Of a stretch of 64,000 bases of DNA, positions 22,906 to 33,752 are shown one piece after another. The notes under the pieces are model-generated. The model was given only the letters and a program-made list of their open reading frames with translations, was not told the DNA's origin and did not search any database. Source of the DNA: Maratus speciosus (taxonomy: Eukaryota; Arthropoda; Arachnida; Araneae; Salticidae); the NCBI GenBank assembly GCA_963932465.1, contig OZ010791.1, forward strand, positions 154,301,915-154,365,914. The letters are read 5' to 3'. The stretch's first letter is position 1. Every line of letters begins with the position of its first letter. Made by a program: the position numbers and the translations under genes.

Positions 22906-23537
22906 TATCACACCCTTGCTACAAAAGTGTCACAACTCAAAAATTGGCTTTTTTGAGTTATGGCTGCCATTCGGCTTGGTTTTTGCTCCGCTACCAACCA
23001 CCTAATGTGCCAGATAGTGCACTGAAAATCTAACCACCAGATAGCAGTTGTGTCGTTTTTTAAGTTTGTAAGATGGCCACTGACCATTCTAGAAAAGTGC
23101 CACATCTTCAGTTGTGATCTAAGCTTTATACGTGAACGTGAGTTCAAAAATGCATTATTTTGAGTTATGACGTTTTTAATGATTCAAATGAGGATGATCT
23201 TCCAAATGATTTCGAATTGTGGCAGTCTAGATGATTCATGATCTGTCGCATGTCCAGAAAACAAATAACAAAAGTGTCACAACTCAAAATTATGCCATAC
23301 TCATTAGTCTATGTTGGGCGACAAAAGAGGCACAACTCAAAAATTGGTATTTTTAGTTGAAAATTAAAAACAATCTGCAAGAATGACAATCTATAATATT
23401 ATTATATGCACAGTTCTTCTTAGTGACATCACTAAATCAACTAAAATTTACCTACACAGCCCGGAAACAGTTTTCCGCATTTTCTGAAAAACTGAGTTTT
23501 TTGAGTTATGCCACTTTTGTAGCAAGGGTGCGATATG
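22906..23537. mobile_element. MITE with CACCCTTGCTACAAAAGTG ends inside transposase A
   Basis: The left arm CATATCACACCCTTGCTACA and the right arm (minus strand CATATCGCACCCTTGCTACA) are inverted and continue with AAGTG.CA.AACTCAAAAA. CAAAAGTGTCACAACTCAAA-type copies also occur inside at about 23268 and 23321. The insert separates the transposase A core from its C-terminal tail. The target duplication is ambiguous because ATAT is shared by both flanks. Noncoding; open frames here are shadows. Confidence 0.8.
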
Positions 23538-24136
23538 TTGAGAATAGCAGTTTTTAGTTCATTTTTATTATTAATCTCCTTTTCTAGTAATTGTTTCTCC
23601 ATATAAGACCACAAATGTTCTATAGAATTTAGATCCGGACTTTGGGGAGGATGGGGTAGCACTTTTTTAACTTTGTATAATAACCATTCCTGTTCAATCT
23701 GAGCGTTATGCTTCGGATCATTGTCTTGGACCAAAGAATAATTTCAATTTAAATTTAATTTTGAAGCTGTTTATGATAAATTTTCTTTTAGAATGTTCAA
23801 ATACATCATTTTATTCATTATACCTTCAATGAACACTAGATTTCCAACACCACTATCTCCCATTGAACCCCATACCATAACGCATCCGTCACAATGTTTT
23901 ACAGTAGCTTTTATATTTGCTGATTTTAGCGAAGTTCCTTCCCTTCGCCATACAAAACGCCGACCATCAGATCTAAACAAATTAAATTTCGACTCATCTG
24001 TAAAAATCGCAGGCTTCTAGAATTTTTGTGGCTTTCCAACATATTGTTTAGCATATTCAAGACTTTTTTTTTACATTTCTGAGAGACAAATATGGCTTTT
24101 TTTGTGGTGTGTATACACTATAGTCTTTGTAATGTA

Positions 24137-25759
24137 CTGTGAGCAAAAAAAGTATTTGCACGCAGACGATTTTTTGCATAAGTAACCATAGAAAGCAAAT
24201 TTGATACTATTCTCTTAATTATTCATTTATTTAAATAAGAAAATAAAAATAACTACCCATTTTCCTTAAACAGCACACACATATTACACATTTTAAAAAA
24301 TAAATTAATATTTTCCCATACCTAAAAAGTATTTGCACAAGAAGCATTGACTGTTAAAAAAGGCATTAAATGTGAACATTATGCAAATGTTTAGCATATC
24401 AGTCCCGCAGTACATTAGCCCCGCACTTTAAAGTCACGTAATATATTAACTGGAGCAGGGATTCTGGGGAGTTTCTGTTCTAATGGCGCCGAAAGCGTGT
24501 GAACTGTCTGTTGCTACCCGTGAGAAGATTATATTTCTTCACAATTCTGGATTAAGTTACCGAGGAATAGCTAAAAAATTAAATTTAAACTTTTCTAGTG
24601 TTCGTTATGTAATTAAGAAGAAAAAAGAAACTGGTTCGACAATAAATAAGCCACGAACTGGGCGTCCAAGAAAGCCAAATACCAGGCAAAGGAGAGCCAT
24701 CATAAAAGAATCTTTAAAAAAAAAACCCTTTCTAAGTGCTCGAGAATTGGCTGTTGATGTCGCTTCAACGTCGGGAACAATAGTTACACCACAATCAATT
24801 AGAAATATTCTTCATGATGCAAATATTCGAGGAAGAGCCCCTCGAAAAAAAACCACTTATTAGTGAAACAAATAGGGTAAAAAGACTTGAATTTGCAAAA
24901 GCTTATGTCAGCAAACCACTAGTTTTGGAAAACTGTTATTTTTTCCGATGAAAGCAAGTTCAATATTTTTGACTCAGATGGCAAGAAAACTGTATGGCGA
25001 AAGCCAAATACTTCTCTTCAAATTAAAAACTTGAAAACAACTGTAAAACATGGCGGTGGTCATGTAATGATTTGGGGATGCATGTCTTTTAACGGAGTTT
25101 GCGAAATGACCTTTATTGAAGGCAATATGAATGCTAAACAATATACAATATTGCGAGATCATTTATCTAATAGTGCTGTGAAATTAGGAATTCCTAATTC
25201 ATGTTATTTCCAACAGGATAACGATCCGAAACACACTGCATATATTACGAGGTTATGGTTGCTTTATAATGTAACAAGTCAATTGAAAACGCCACCATAA
25301 TCACCAGACCTCAATCCGATTGAAAATTTATGGCATATTTTGGATGTGAAAATAAGGAAAAAGAAAATTTCTAACAAAACAGAACTTAAGCAAGCTCTTA
25401 GGGAAGAATGGCTACAAATCAGCAGTGAGACATGCCACAAATTAATAGAATCAATGCCCAGACGATTGCAAGCTGTAATTGAAGCAAAGGGCATGCATAC
25501 TAAATATTAGCACTGTTTTTAACTTATAAATAATTCCTCTAGTTCTATTTTTATTGCTAGTGTGCAAATATTTTTTTGGCAGTACAAATGCTACTTTTTT
25601 ATGTTTTCATATTTTAAATATAATTATTAAGTCAGATATTAAATATGTTTATTTGTTTTGTAAAAGTGTTGGTATTTTTAATTCTTAGTTGCTTTTTATT
25701 TATTTATACACATGCTACAAAAAATTTACGTGGTGTGCAAATACTTTTTTTGCTCACTG
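24137..25759 (+). mobile_element. Tc1-like element B, inserted at TA in element A
   Basis: The termini are CTGTGAGCAAAAAAAGTATT on the left and CAGTGAGCAAAAAAAGTATT on the minus strand at the right, each followed by TGCAC. They are flanked by TA at 24135-24136 and 25760-25761. A second, inner GTATTTGCAC copy lies about 190 bp inside each end (24324-24338 and 25561-25577), an IR/DR arrangement known from Tc1-like elements. It is 1623 bp, the normal full length, with a broken transposase gene inside. The two halves of element A rejoin cleanly when B is removed. Confidence 0.93.
24483..25510 (+). pseudogene. Broken Tc1-family transposase (element B)
   Basis: The N-terminus starts MAPKACELSVATREKI, with helix-turn-helix segments (LSYRGIAKKLNLNFSSVRYV and a GRPRK hook) open to 24863. 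The A-run at 24845-24852 carries one extra base relative to the expected frame. A second single-base shift lies near 24920 before the catalytic core. The core has D in FSDESKF (24947-24949), the block GGGHVMIWGCMSFNGV, D in QDNDPKH (25217-25219) and E in PIENLW (25322-25324), giving DD34E. An in-frame TAA at 25298-25300 replaces the usual glutamine in the PPQSPDLNP block. The C-terminus ends KGMHTKY and a stop near 25510. Two frameshifts and one nonsense change make it inactive. It is less decayed than transposase A, in line with being the later arrival. Confidence 0.93.
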
Positions 25760-26271
25760 TAAAAATTTTCTGATAGTCTGTGGATGTACATTCACTATAG
25801 ATGCCTCCTTAAACTCTTTGGCTGTCTTTACTGCAGAAATTTTAGGATTCTCTTTCAGAAATCTCACAATCCGTCTTCCTGCTTGAGACGAGTAAATATT
25901 TTTGGGCCTACCACTTCCATTAGGTCTTTGCAAAAATCTGTACTTTTTGTATGTATTTATTATGTAACGCACTGTTGAATGTGGCTTTTTCATAGTTTCT
26001 GCAATATATCGTGTAGTTTCTGCAGTATATCGTGTACTTTTCTACTTTTTCCACAGTTTAAAAATTATGTGTTTTATATCAACAGAAGTTAGCTTTTTTT
26101 TTTTTTCCATATTTGGAATTTTTAATGAAGCTAAAGGAAAATTTAACACGTTTCAGTCTCATAGCTTTGACTTGGTCTCGTGCCAGAAATCAACACCCTT
26201 TTAAGAATTTGCATAATGACTTATCTAAAGTAACAGTAAAATAGGTGTCCAAGTTTTATTTTGGCTGTAAA

Positions 26272-26646
26272 AAACGCACGATTTATTTTTCAATTATTTT
26301 AAAATTTAATGCAACATTTTATTAAGATTAAATAAAACTATTTCAATCTTTGAAGAAATTATCTTAAAAAATATATATTGTTAGATTGCGATACCACAAC
26401 TGGTTAAAACAATATTTAAGTAGCAAAATCAAATCTTGTTGCTGTCCAATGTCCCCCCCCCCCCCTTCTTCCTCAAAGTATATTTACAAAGAGAATTTTA
26501 CTAATTTTCTAATGGCCAACTTAATTTAAAATTTAAAATATGTAATACTGAACTACGTAAATTGAATGTGACGTTTGTTGCAATTATAGTTCGTTCACAT
26601 AAAAGAATTCGCATGAATTACCGGCTATTTACAGTGTTTGCTTATA
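26272..26646. other. No recognisable feature
   Basis: AT-rich spacer with a poly-C run at about 26452-26465. Nothing assigned. Confidence 0.4.
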
Positions 26647-26998
26647 CAGTATAGTTCCGATTATCCGAGTCTCGCTTAACCGAGTTTCCGCTTTAACCGA
26701 ATTATTTTCTTTTGGTGGACTGATGGGTTTTCATTATTATGAAACAGCCATTATAAATGAAGTGTTAGGTGAAGATGAAAGAACAGCCGTAAAATGTTTG
26801 AACTTTGATTTTCTGGCCAGAATGGGAAAAAAAATGGCCATAATTTATTTTGCAAAAAAAAAAAAAAAAAAATTATTATGGCCATCCCCCCCCTCCCCCC
26901 CCCCCCCATTCTGACCAGAAAATCAGAGTTAGCCGTAAAAAGTTTGAACTCTGATTTTCTAGTCAGAATGGGGGAAAAAAATGGCCATAATTTATTTT

Positions 26999-27040
<42 letters not shown>

Positions 27041-27200
27041 GGCTCTTTTTGTTTTCCTTCCCATTCTGACCAGAAAATCAGAGTTCAAACTTTTTACGAC
27101 TGCTCTTTCATCTTCACCTAACACTTCATTTATAATGTCTGTTTCATAAAAATGAAAGCCATCAGTCCATCAGAAGAAAATGATCGATTCCAAAGATACA
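26647..27200. mobile_element. pogo/Tigger-like terminus with foldback body
   Basis: It begins at TA with CAGTATAGTTCCGATTATCC and GAGTCTCGCTTAACCGAG, a terminus known from pogo/Tigger-like elements. The body folds back on itself: TGGACTGATGG...GAAGTGTTAGGTGAAGATGA (26716-26780) matches the complement of 27090-27165. Two inner AGAAAATCAGAGTT palindromic blocks are separated by long poly-A (27001-27037) and poly-C runs. The right CAG terminus is absent. A second, shorter copy is at 53766-54030. Open frames here translate homopolymers. Confidence 0.7.
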
Positions 27201-27204
27201 ATCT

Positions 27205-27276
27205 TTCATTTGGTGTCCCTTGGCTCTGGCGCCCGGGCACATGCCCCCTGTGCCACCCCCCTTAGTTTCGGCCCTG
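27205..27276 (-). mobile_element. Solo hAT-type terminus, GC-rich
   Basis: Read on the minus strand from 27276: CAGGGCCGAAACTAAGGGGG, then GTGGCACAGGGGGCATGTGC. This is the wording of a widespread hAT terminus. The opposite end was not found. It abuts the pogo-like sequence, and the inner limit is approximate. Confidence 0.55.
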
Positions 27277-28240
27277 CTTATTTGCTTGAGTATTTAAAAA
27301 TATATATTTATATATTATATTTAAAAAACTCGTAACAAATGTGTAAATTTGACTGCCATTTTTATAAAGAATATTTATATAAAGTTTATTATATTTATAT
27401 CAGTTGCTGCAGTTACATAATCAGGTGCAGCCCCCCCCCCCCTTTAAGAATAACATTAGTCGACCATGACCAGGGTTATTATCTTATTATTTAAAACTTT
27501 TGTGATTAATGTTAAACAAAATGTTCTTTTTAGAATGAGGCATATTTTAAATATTTATAAAGTATTTTATATATAAAGTTAATACATATTCATTTTTTTT
27601 TTAATATCTGTTTTCTTTGTAACTTTTATTTTTATGCATATTTTTTTTAACTTTCATACTACCCAGAAAATGTCTTTAGTGAATCTTACTTATCTTTCCA
27701 AAGTTGGGAAGTATGCATTCATGATTGGTTGATATCTTTAGCATATCAAGCAAGCACAAGTATTGGCCTAAAAATTTCCCTTAAGTGTACACGATGCAGC
27801 AAAAATAATATCTTGATTTTTTTGTTCCAGTACTAGCAGTGTTAAATGAATGGGTGTTTTATTATGGCTTCTTGTATATAGGAACGCCCGCGGCAGAAAA
27901 AAAAAAAAAAATGCTGAAAATTTTTTTAAACGGAAATATAAGTGTGATATATCAATTTAAAGCTAAAGAGTTGAAGTATATGAATTTGTAAGTTTTAATT
28001 GCATAAGAGCAAGTGTTTACTGAAAATGAGCTGGATACTAACAGTATAAAACTACGTTTACATTTGAGCTTAAAATACAACTTATTGAAATGTATGATTT
28101 TTTTACTTTTTACAATTCAATAAAATTACTATGAGTTCAAATCAACAAACTATTATCATATCTTTAAGATCTACATAGATAAAAATTTTTAGATAATGTC
28201 TTTAATATATTTTTGGCTGTATTTAAACGATAATACTGAA
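27277..28240. other. No recognisable feature
   Basis: AT-rich sequence with a poly-C run near 27429-27441 and poly-A near 27897-27911. No gene or repeat assigned. Confidence 0.4.
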
Positions 28241-28904
28241 ATGCCACAAGAGTAACGAAAAACATACAAAAGTTTTAATTTAAAAAAAAAAACTACTTAA
28301 AATTTTTACACAAAACTTCTAATTCTCTGATTTCGAGGTATAAGACATATTTTACATTAAATATTTTGTTTATGCTATGCATGGAATGGGCTCTGGGGAT
28401 TTGTCACAAGAGTAACAACGTCTGTGTCGCAAGAGTAGCACATACTACTTTTGTCGATAGTTTGATATAAAACTGCGTTACAACCAAAACAAACAGAATG
28501 CTTAAAGTTTTGTTGTTTTTCTGTGTTATTAGAGCAGTTCTTGAAATAGTTTTAGCTATATCTAAGGTTATTTTGTAAATTTTAAGGAAGATAAATTATC
28601 TTATTGGTGTTTTTTTACTGGGTGGATTTATTTTTATTTATTTTTGGTATTACTTAAAATTATAAAATAATCATGACAAGTAATTAAAGATATAATAAAA
28701 CAACTCATCTCGTGTCATTTTTGTGTGCTTTCTTTTGGTTTGAAGCACGTGATCTTTGATTAGATATTTTATAGGCTTTGTAAAGCTTCGTTTACTAAAT
28801 TCTGCTGTATAACTTACAGAGATTCTTATAGTAACACCTTTGGAAAGGATTCTGATAGTATATTTTAAAGGAAAGATTTTAATATTGCTTCTTATACACG
28901 ACAT

Positions 28905-29491
28905 TGTTTTAAAGAGCGGGAAAAATTCTGCTATGCGCCAAAAATTGTAGAAAAAAATAAGAATGAAATTGAATATGTTGTTGTGAGAAAGAAAGAAAAC
29001 AAAATATATTATGATAAGGTGAAGAAAAGTCTTAAAACCAGCAAAAGCTTCTGCAAGAAAGTGGAAATATTAAGAAAAGGAAAAAGTAGAGAACTAGCTA
29101 ACTACAGATACTGTAAAGGGGAAAAAAATCTAACTCCACAGCTTTGGAGAATTTTATGTCGATGAAGATTTAAGAAGAGGTCATTCTACAGCTAAATCTA
29201 TGTTAGTTAAGCGTGAAAAAGGTCACATAATTTCATCAATTCTAGGGGACATTTAATAAGAGAATACGTTTTTTGTTTAAAGAAGCTTTCCTAAATTGAA
29301 AAATTGGAGATTCCTTTGCAGCTTTAAAACCTAGTTTCATAAAACAATAGAAAATTACTCATCAGAATATCTCCATTTGTTGCTGTCACGAAAACATTCA
29401 AGCAATTCATAATGTAGTAACTGGTGTATTTCCTGCATTAAACATTCCTGTGATGGATTTAATGGCTTTGTCTGCCGAGATACATGATAAT
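28905..29491 (+). pseudogene. Degenerate coding remnant, likely transposon-derived, family unassigned
   Basis: Protein-like blocks appear in changing frames. 28905-29163 is lysine-rich and open (REKFCYAP, NEIEYVVVRKKENKIYYDKV). From about 29152 comes FYVDEDLRRG..TAKSMLVKREKGHI, then LFKEAF, then KIGDSFAALKPSF at about 29299-29337. From about 29372 comes SICCCHENIQAIHNVVTGVF, open to about 29491. The order FY..DD..R, KIG.S.F..L.P, C.C..HEN resembles a family of uncharacterised invertebrate proteins often found in transposons. This is from memory, not from a search. Stops and frameshifts make it a remnant. No catalytic site can be named. Confidence 0.5.
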
Positions 29492-29651
29492 TAGAATTTA
29501 AGAATTCAGAATGTCTAATTTGCGGAGATAACATCGAAGAATTATTTGAAACGGAAGTCCATAATACAGAACTTCTTATAAGTTATTGTAAATAGCAAAA
29601 CGTTGATAGACGTTTTGCTATTGACAAAACGTTTATGACATTTTCTCAATA

Positions 29652-29697
29652 CTGTTACTTTTTCAAAACGTTTATCAACATTTTAAAAAAGTAACAG
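29652..29697. repeat. Short perfect hairpin
   Basis: CTGTTACTTTTT (29652-29663) pairs with AAAAAAGTAACAG (29685-29697) around a 21-bp loop containing AAAACGTTTATCAACA. The AAAACGTTTAT motif also occurs just upstream. It may be the trace of a small foldback. Its role is unknown. Confidence 0.55.
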
Positions 29698-29803
29698 TTA
29701 AACAAACCATTTCTGATTGTTTAAAAATTTTCGAAAGCAACTAAATCCATTTCTGTGGCACACATTCATTGAAACTTGTATAAAGGATTATTTTCGTAAT
29801 GCC

Positions 29804-29831
29804 AAAAAAAAAAAAAAAAAAAAAAAAAAAA
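29804..29831. repeat. Poly-A run
   Basis: About 28 consecutive A. The 64-codon frame at 29717-29911 reads straight through it and is not a gene. Confidence 0.9.
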
Positions 29832-30375
29832 ACATTTCTCAAAGAATAGTTATGCCAGTTCATTTTCTGGAAACTGTTTTATTTTCATGCCAGGAAGAAA
29901 TTTTGGCATGAAATACTGCATTACAGGTCAAATCCACTAGCGACTGTATTTTCAGCTTTTTATTTAGTATGATACCAATAAAGTAAAATCTTATGCTATT
30001 ATTTTAGACAATGTAACTCATAATCAATTTTTTGTAAATGCTTTCGTATGTAAAATTTCAACATTGCATCTTTGAGGGAACTTGTATTTTCCTAAAATGT
30101 ACCTCCTTTTACTTTTTTATATGATGGTTGTGCTTTCCAATTTAAACAAAAATATAACTATGCAAATATGCCTGCAATGAATCAGACTCCTTTTTCAATT
30201 AACTTAATTGGGCATTTTTTTTTTCAAATACCCCTGGTATAGATGCTGTAGGTTTTTTTGTGTTGTTGTATAATGATATATATGGAATGAAGTGCGTGCT
30301 AAAAAAGCAATTCTAAGATATACTGCTTATTTTGTCAAAATAAATAAAACAATAAAGTTTCACTACTTTGCGAGA

Positions 30376-30399
30376 AAATACCAACAGCGAAGGGGTTAA
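30376..30399 (-). mobile_element. Possible solo piggyBac-type end
   Basis: CAACAGCGAAGGGGTTAA, read on the minus strand as TTAACCCCTTCGCTGTTG, has the TTAA-CCC form of piggyBac-like ends. No partner was found to the left. Confidence 0.35.
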
Positions 30400-30850
30400 A
30401 ACCATGAAAAATGACACTATCTACTACAAACCTTACACTAACATGATTCGTACAAAGAATTTGTATTTCATTAAGTAAGTCATGATACAGGAGAAGTTGC
30501 AAGTGATATTATTGATAATGAAGACAATTCTGTTAAGTAGCAGAAACTGAGAAGTTGCTATGTGGTTATAATGTTTGTTAATTTTAGAATTTTTTACACT
30601 ATTTTATGTTATTTTAAAATTAAACCATCATTAAAAGTTGTTCTGTATGGAAAATAATTTTTTTAAATAATTTTGTTTAGTATTTAAACTGAATTTTTGC
30701 TAAAATTACATTATGGACAAAATGTCACAATAGTAACACTTAGCATTTTGCAAAATTAAATGTAATTAATTCGTGTGCTATCAGATGAGTTCAATGATTA
30801 ATGCTTTTTAAAAAGATATAATTATTCTGCTATATTCTGTAAATTTTATT
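30400..30850. other. No recognisable feature
   Basis: AT-rich spacer with one variant of the CACAAGAGTAAC motif (30726-30737). Nothing else seen. Confidence 0.4.
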
Positions 30851-30859
30851 TCTATAGTC

Positions 30860-32129
30860 TAGGATGTCAACGATTTAAATCAGTTGATTTAAATCAGCGA
30901 TTTAAATCATGATTTTAATCAAGTGATTTAAAAAAAAAATCATTGATTAAAATCAAAAATTTTTTAAATGTTTAAAATGACATAAAAAAAGTATTCAAAT
31001 CTAAGATGAACATAATTTGGAAAGTTTCTACAGGTACTGTGACTTATGAATACACAAAACAAAGCTTTAAATAATTGTTTCTAAGCGTAATTCCTGAGTA
31101 TTGTGAAAAATTTAAGTGGAGTAAGTTTGTAAAAAGCATGGTTTTTATCTAACAAACATAAAACGCACTTAATTTAAAAATTATATTTAAATCTAATATA
31201 ACTTACAATACCATAATTTCCTTTTAATAATCAAGTTATTCATTCTTTTATATATAATAAACGTAGCAATAAAGTGTCAATGATTTTAATCAATTGATTT
31301 AAATCAGATGATAATCACATATTTTCTGATTTTTTAAAATAGTGTGAAAAAGCATTATAATCAGTAATGAAAATGATCAATAAATCACTTGTATGTAATA
31401 ATTGTTATTGTTAATTATAACCATATTAAACTGTGTAAAAAGAAGTATTATACATTTAAAAAACATCTAACTAAATGTTAAATAACTTCAAAACATTATA
31501 ATATTTAGTAGCTATTCAAATATTTTAATGTTGTGGGGAAAAAAAATCCGATTTAAATTTCAAAAATACAATTTTTGTAATCTATTTATAAATTATGTGC
31601 GATTTTGCTGTATACATTGCTACAATTTTTGATCAATTTGATATACATATACATACGCTTTAGAACCTGTGTAAAATTACTGGCTGCTTTATGAATTTAT
31701 CACCTTTTTTTCAACCACTTTTTCAAAAATGTAGATTGTGTTCTTAATTAAACAGTTAATTGTTTAATAATTAATTTAATCTGTATCATCAATTTAAAAT
31801 TAAATGCAATTTTTCAATAACTTTAAAATATAAGCAGTAGTATTTAATATTGGTTTACATAATTATTACAAAATATTAATGAACATAATGTTGTATGTTA
31901 CTAAAGAAATTTTTAATTTGCAGTTTTTTGTAATTTCTATAATTACATAATTAAAATTTTATTAATTAAAGCAAAAAAACATAGATTATGTTAGTAATTG
32001 GAGGGTTATTCATTTTTGAAATGTTTAATTCTTGGTAGATGTTTAATATTTGAATACAGGGAAAAAAAAAAAAAAAATCCGATTTTTTTTTATTTTTTTT
32101 AAAAGAATCATGATTTTTTTTACACCCTA
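30860..32129. mobile_element. hAT-like element with ATTTAAAT-rich ends
   Basis: It starts TAGGATGTCAACGATTTAAA and ends ACACCCTA (minus strand TAGGGTGTAAAAAAAATC). Flanks CTATAGTC (30852-30859) and CTGTAGTC (32130-32137) agree at 7 of 8 bases. The left end holds four GATTTAAATCA-type palindromic repeats (30871-30930) and a further cluster lies at about 31280-31310. It is 1270 bp with no credible coding frame. Related GATTTAAATCA clusters occur at about 44170-44225. Confidence 0.75.
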
Positions 32130-32137
32130 CTGTAGTC

Positions 32138-32700
32138 TGATATAATTCACAGAATTTCTGCGTCAAACACAATTTTTGAAAATTGCATTTTTTTGTGGTC
32201 ACAAGAGTAACAAAATTTTAATTTATTATCTAGCCAAGTAAAATGCTTTTTGTTACAAATTGTATATGGTTTATGAAAGTAGAGTACATGTATTTTTAAG
32301 AAGTTGCATAAAATTTATCTTAAATATATTTTGTAATAAAATAATTGGAAATATATGTGGAAATTTGCTCTGGTGGTCACAAGAGTAACAGTGGACGTTC
32401 CCATATGTCTTTTACCTACCATTTCAGCCAACATATGGCGTGGGATGAGGTGAGCATTGTGCATTTTTAATAGATCCGTATTTCAAAAATGGAAAGCACA
32501 AGTTGTACACAAAATTAGTCTCTTATGAGTACACTCGCGATTTATTTTGTCCATCTATACCTGGCAAGTATTATCTAGGCAAATTTATTAAGAGGAGACG
32601 GGGGTGTAAAATGTCATTTTAGAAAATGTACTACATAGGATGTTTACACATTTTTAGAACGATTTCGGGGGCATTTTTTAATGTTTAAAATGTAAAGACT
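32138..32700. other. No recognisable feature beyond two motif copies
   Basis: AT-rich. It holds CACAAGAGTAAC motif copies at 32200 and 32378. No gene or further repeat assigned. Confidence 0.4.
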
Positions 32701-32714
32701 AATTTTATTTAATG

Positions 32715-33360
32715 TTTTATCTGATATCCTCGTTTCTGGACTGTAAGTCTGCGTCTTTCTTTCTATGATAAAAGGGTTTTGCATAAAATTTCCAGGGGTA
32801 TTGCTTGCCATCCTCTTTCACTATTTTCCAGAGACCCTCAATCAATCGTGGTGGAATTGTGCTTAGTAAGTGCTTTTTTCTGCAGATCAAAGGCACAATA
32901 GTCCATAGGTGAAACATCACGGGACTTCGCACGAATATGTTGAAAAGGTTTACATGCGATATCTCTGGCAGTTTTCATATTTTCAAGGAATGCGGTATGT
33001 TAGTTTTCGAAGTATGACTGCTGGCATCGTCTTACTGCCGTTTCAATTCTCCTGACAGTATGATGAGTTGATTTTAACCTTTCTTTTCCCACTCTCCTTA
33101 TTTTTAATTTCACATTCTGAGAGAAACTCCGACAGCCATAATGCATTTACTGGAACTTTCTTTGCTTTTTCCGAACCAGGTTTCGACATCTTTTACTCTA
33201 TGTATAGTAAACAGACCTTTTTTTGTTGCAGTAATTTAGGTAAACTCATGCCTCATGTATTATTGTAAGGTAACAATATATTTCCATTTATCTCCTGCTA
33301 AATAATTTTCATACAGGTCTATTAAATGTCTTGCGTGGTGATAGCGAACATTGTTTTCGT
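32715..33360 (-). pseudogene. Remnant of a mariner-type transposase (third acidic residue D)
   Basis: The minus strand shows the C-terminal half of a Tc1/mariner-superfamily transposase in shifting frames. From 33354 down: YHHARHLIDLYENYLAGDKW (about 33354-33297), then a damaged catalytic strand that would read TL.EAWVYLNYCNKKRSVYY (about 33280-33210). VPVNALWLSEFL follows near 33150, then FLEN..ACKPFQHIRAKSRDVSPMDYCAF (about 32990-32887) and GLWKIVKE...PLEILCKTLLS...GYQ to about 32715. SPMDYCAF carries the final catalytic aspartate of mariner-type (DDD) enzymes. Stops, at least two frameshifts and loss of the first catalytic block show it is dead. The N-terminal half may extend to about 33720 but is unreadable. 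The plus-strand frames over this region are shadows. Confidence 0.65.
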
Positions 33361-33752
33361 TTTTAGCTTTTTAAAGCAGTAAATCTTAGTTTATTGTTGC
33401 TACAGATATACTTAAAGACTTCGCAATTGATTTCTGCTTCGGCAAATATTTTCTTATCTACATTCATGTCATTTTAGAAACAACACAAACGTATTTCGGG
33501 TATTCATTTGGAGTCTTCTTCCCATGTAGGAGTATTGATTGACATGTTTGCCCTTTCCGATTAATAATGTTGCTTATTTTGCACCTAGAAATTTTTATAT
33601 CACGCGTTTCACAATTTTTTTTAAATTACGGAATAGGAATATTTCTCCTCGTAAAGCGCAATATAGCGTATCCTTCGACCCACAGCTTATTTATGCGCAC
33701 CATTTTAAAAGAAGAATAAATCTGAAAGTCTGGGACGATAATTTTAATTTCC
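33361..33752. other. Possible decayed N-terminal part of the adjacent transposase
   Basis: Two minus-strand scraps are visible (INKLWVEGYAILRF and HGKKTPNEYPKYVCVV) but no recognisable helix-turn-helix. The 91-codon plus-strand frame at 33539-33814 runs into the next repeat and is not supported. Confidence 0.3.

Larger units (their letters stand above)
22804..26110 (-). pseudogene. Broken Tc1-family transposase (element A)
   Basis: A Tc1/mariner transposase would bind the terminal repeats and cut and paste the element in the nucleus. Read on the minus strand, the start ATG is near 26110. The first helix-turn-helix region (VDIKHIIFKLWKK) is followed by the second (VRYIINTYKKYRFL, GSGRPK) at 25993-25762. 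Then comes the insertion of element B. The catalytic core resumes below 24134. The DDE triad is present: D in TDESKF (23996-23998), D in QDNDPKH (23723-23725) and E in SIEHLW (23618-23620), with 34 residues between the last two (DD34E). The tail RLQAVTAAKG ends at a stop near 22804. Defects: a ~20-bp tandem duplication and an in-frame stop near the N-terminus, frameshifts around 24020-24130 and 23740-23770, and the MITE cutting off the last ~40 residues. Dead copy. Confidence 0.88.
22757..26269 (-). mobile_element. Tc1-like element A, nested with two later insertions
   Basis: The right terminus read on the minus strand is CAGCCAAAATAAAACTTGGA (from 26269) next to TA (26270-26271). The left terminus reads outward as a T-run, GGC and a diverged end near 22757. 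Between them lies a broken Tc1-type transposase on the minus strand. A MITE (22906-23537) and a second Tc1 element (24137-25759) were inserted later. Without these inserts the element is about 1.26 kb, close to the usual transposase-plus-ends size. The left end is the weaker boundary. Confidence 0.75.
28245..32389 (+). repeat. Recurring motif (G/C)CACAAGAGTAAC across 4 kb
   Basis: CACAAGAGTAAC occurs at 28245-28256, 28405-28416, 32200-32211 and 32378-32389, with variants at 28428-28439 and 30726-30737, all on the plus strand. The copies at 28391-28416 and 32369-32389 are also preceded by GCTCTGG. Being direct rather than inverted, they do not look like TIRs of a single element. They bracket a degenerate coding remnant (28900-29491) and a hAT insertion (30860-32129). 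Confidence 0.55.
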
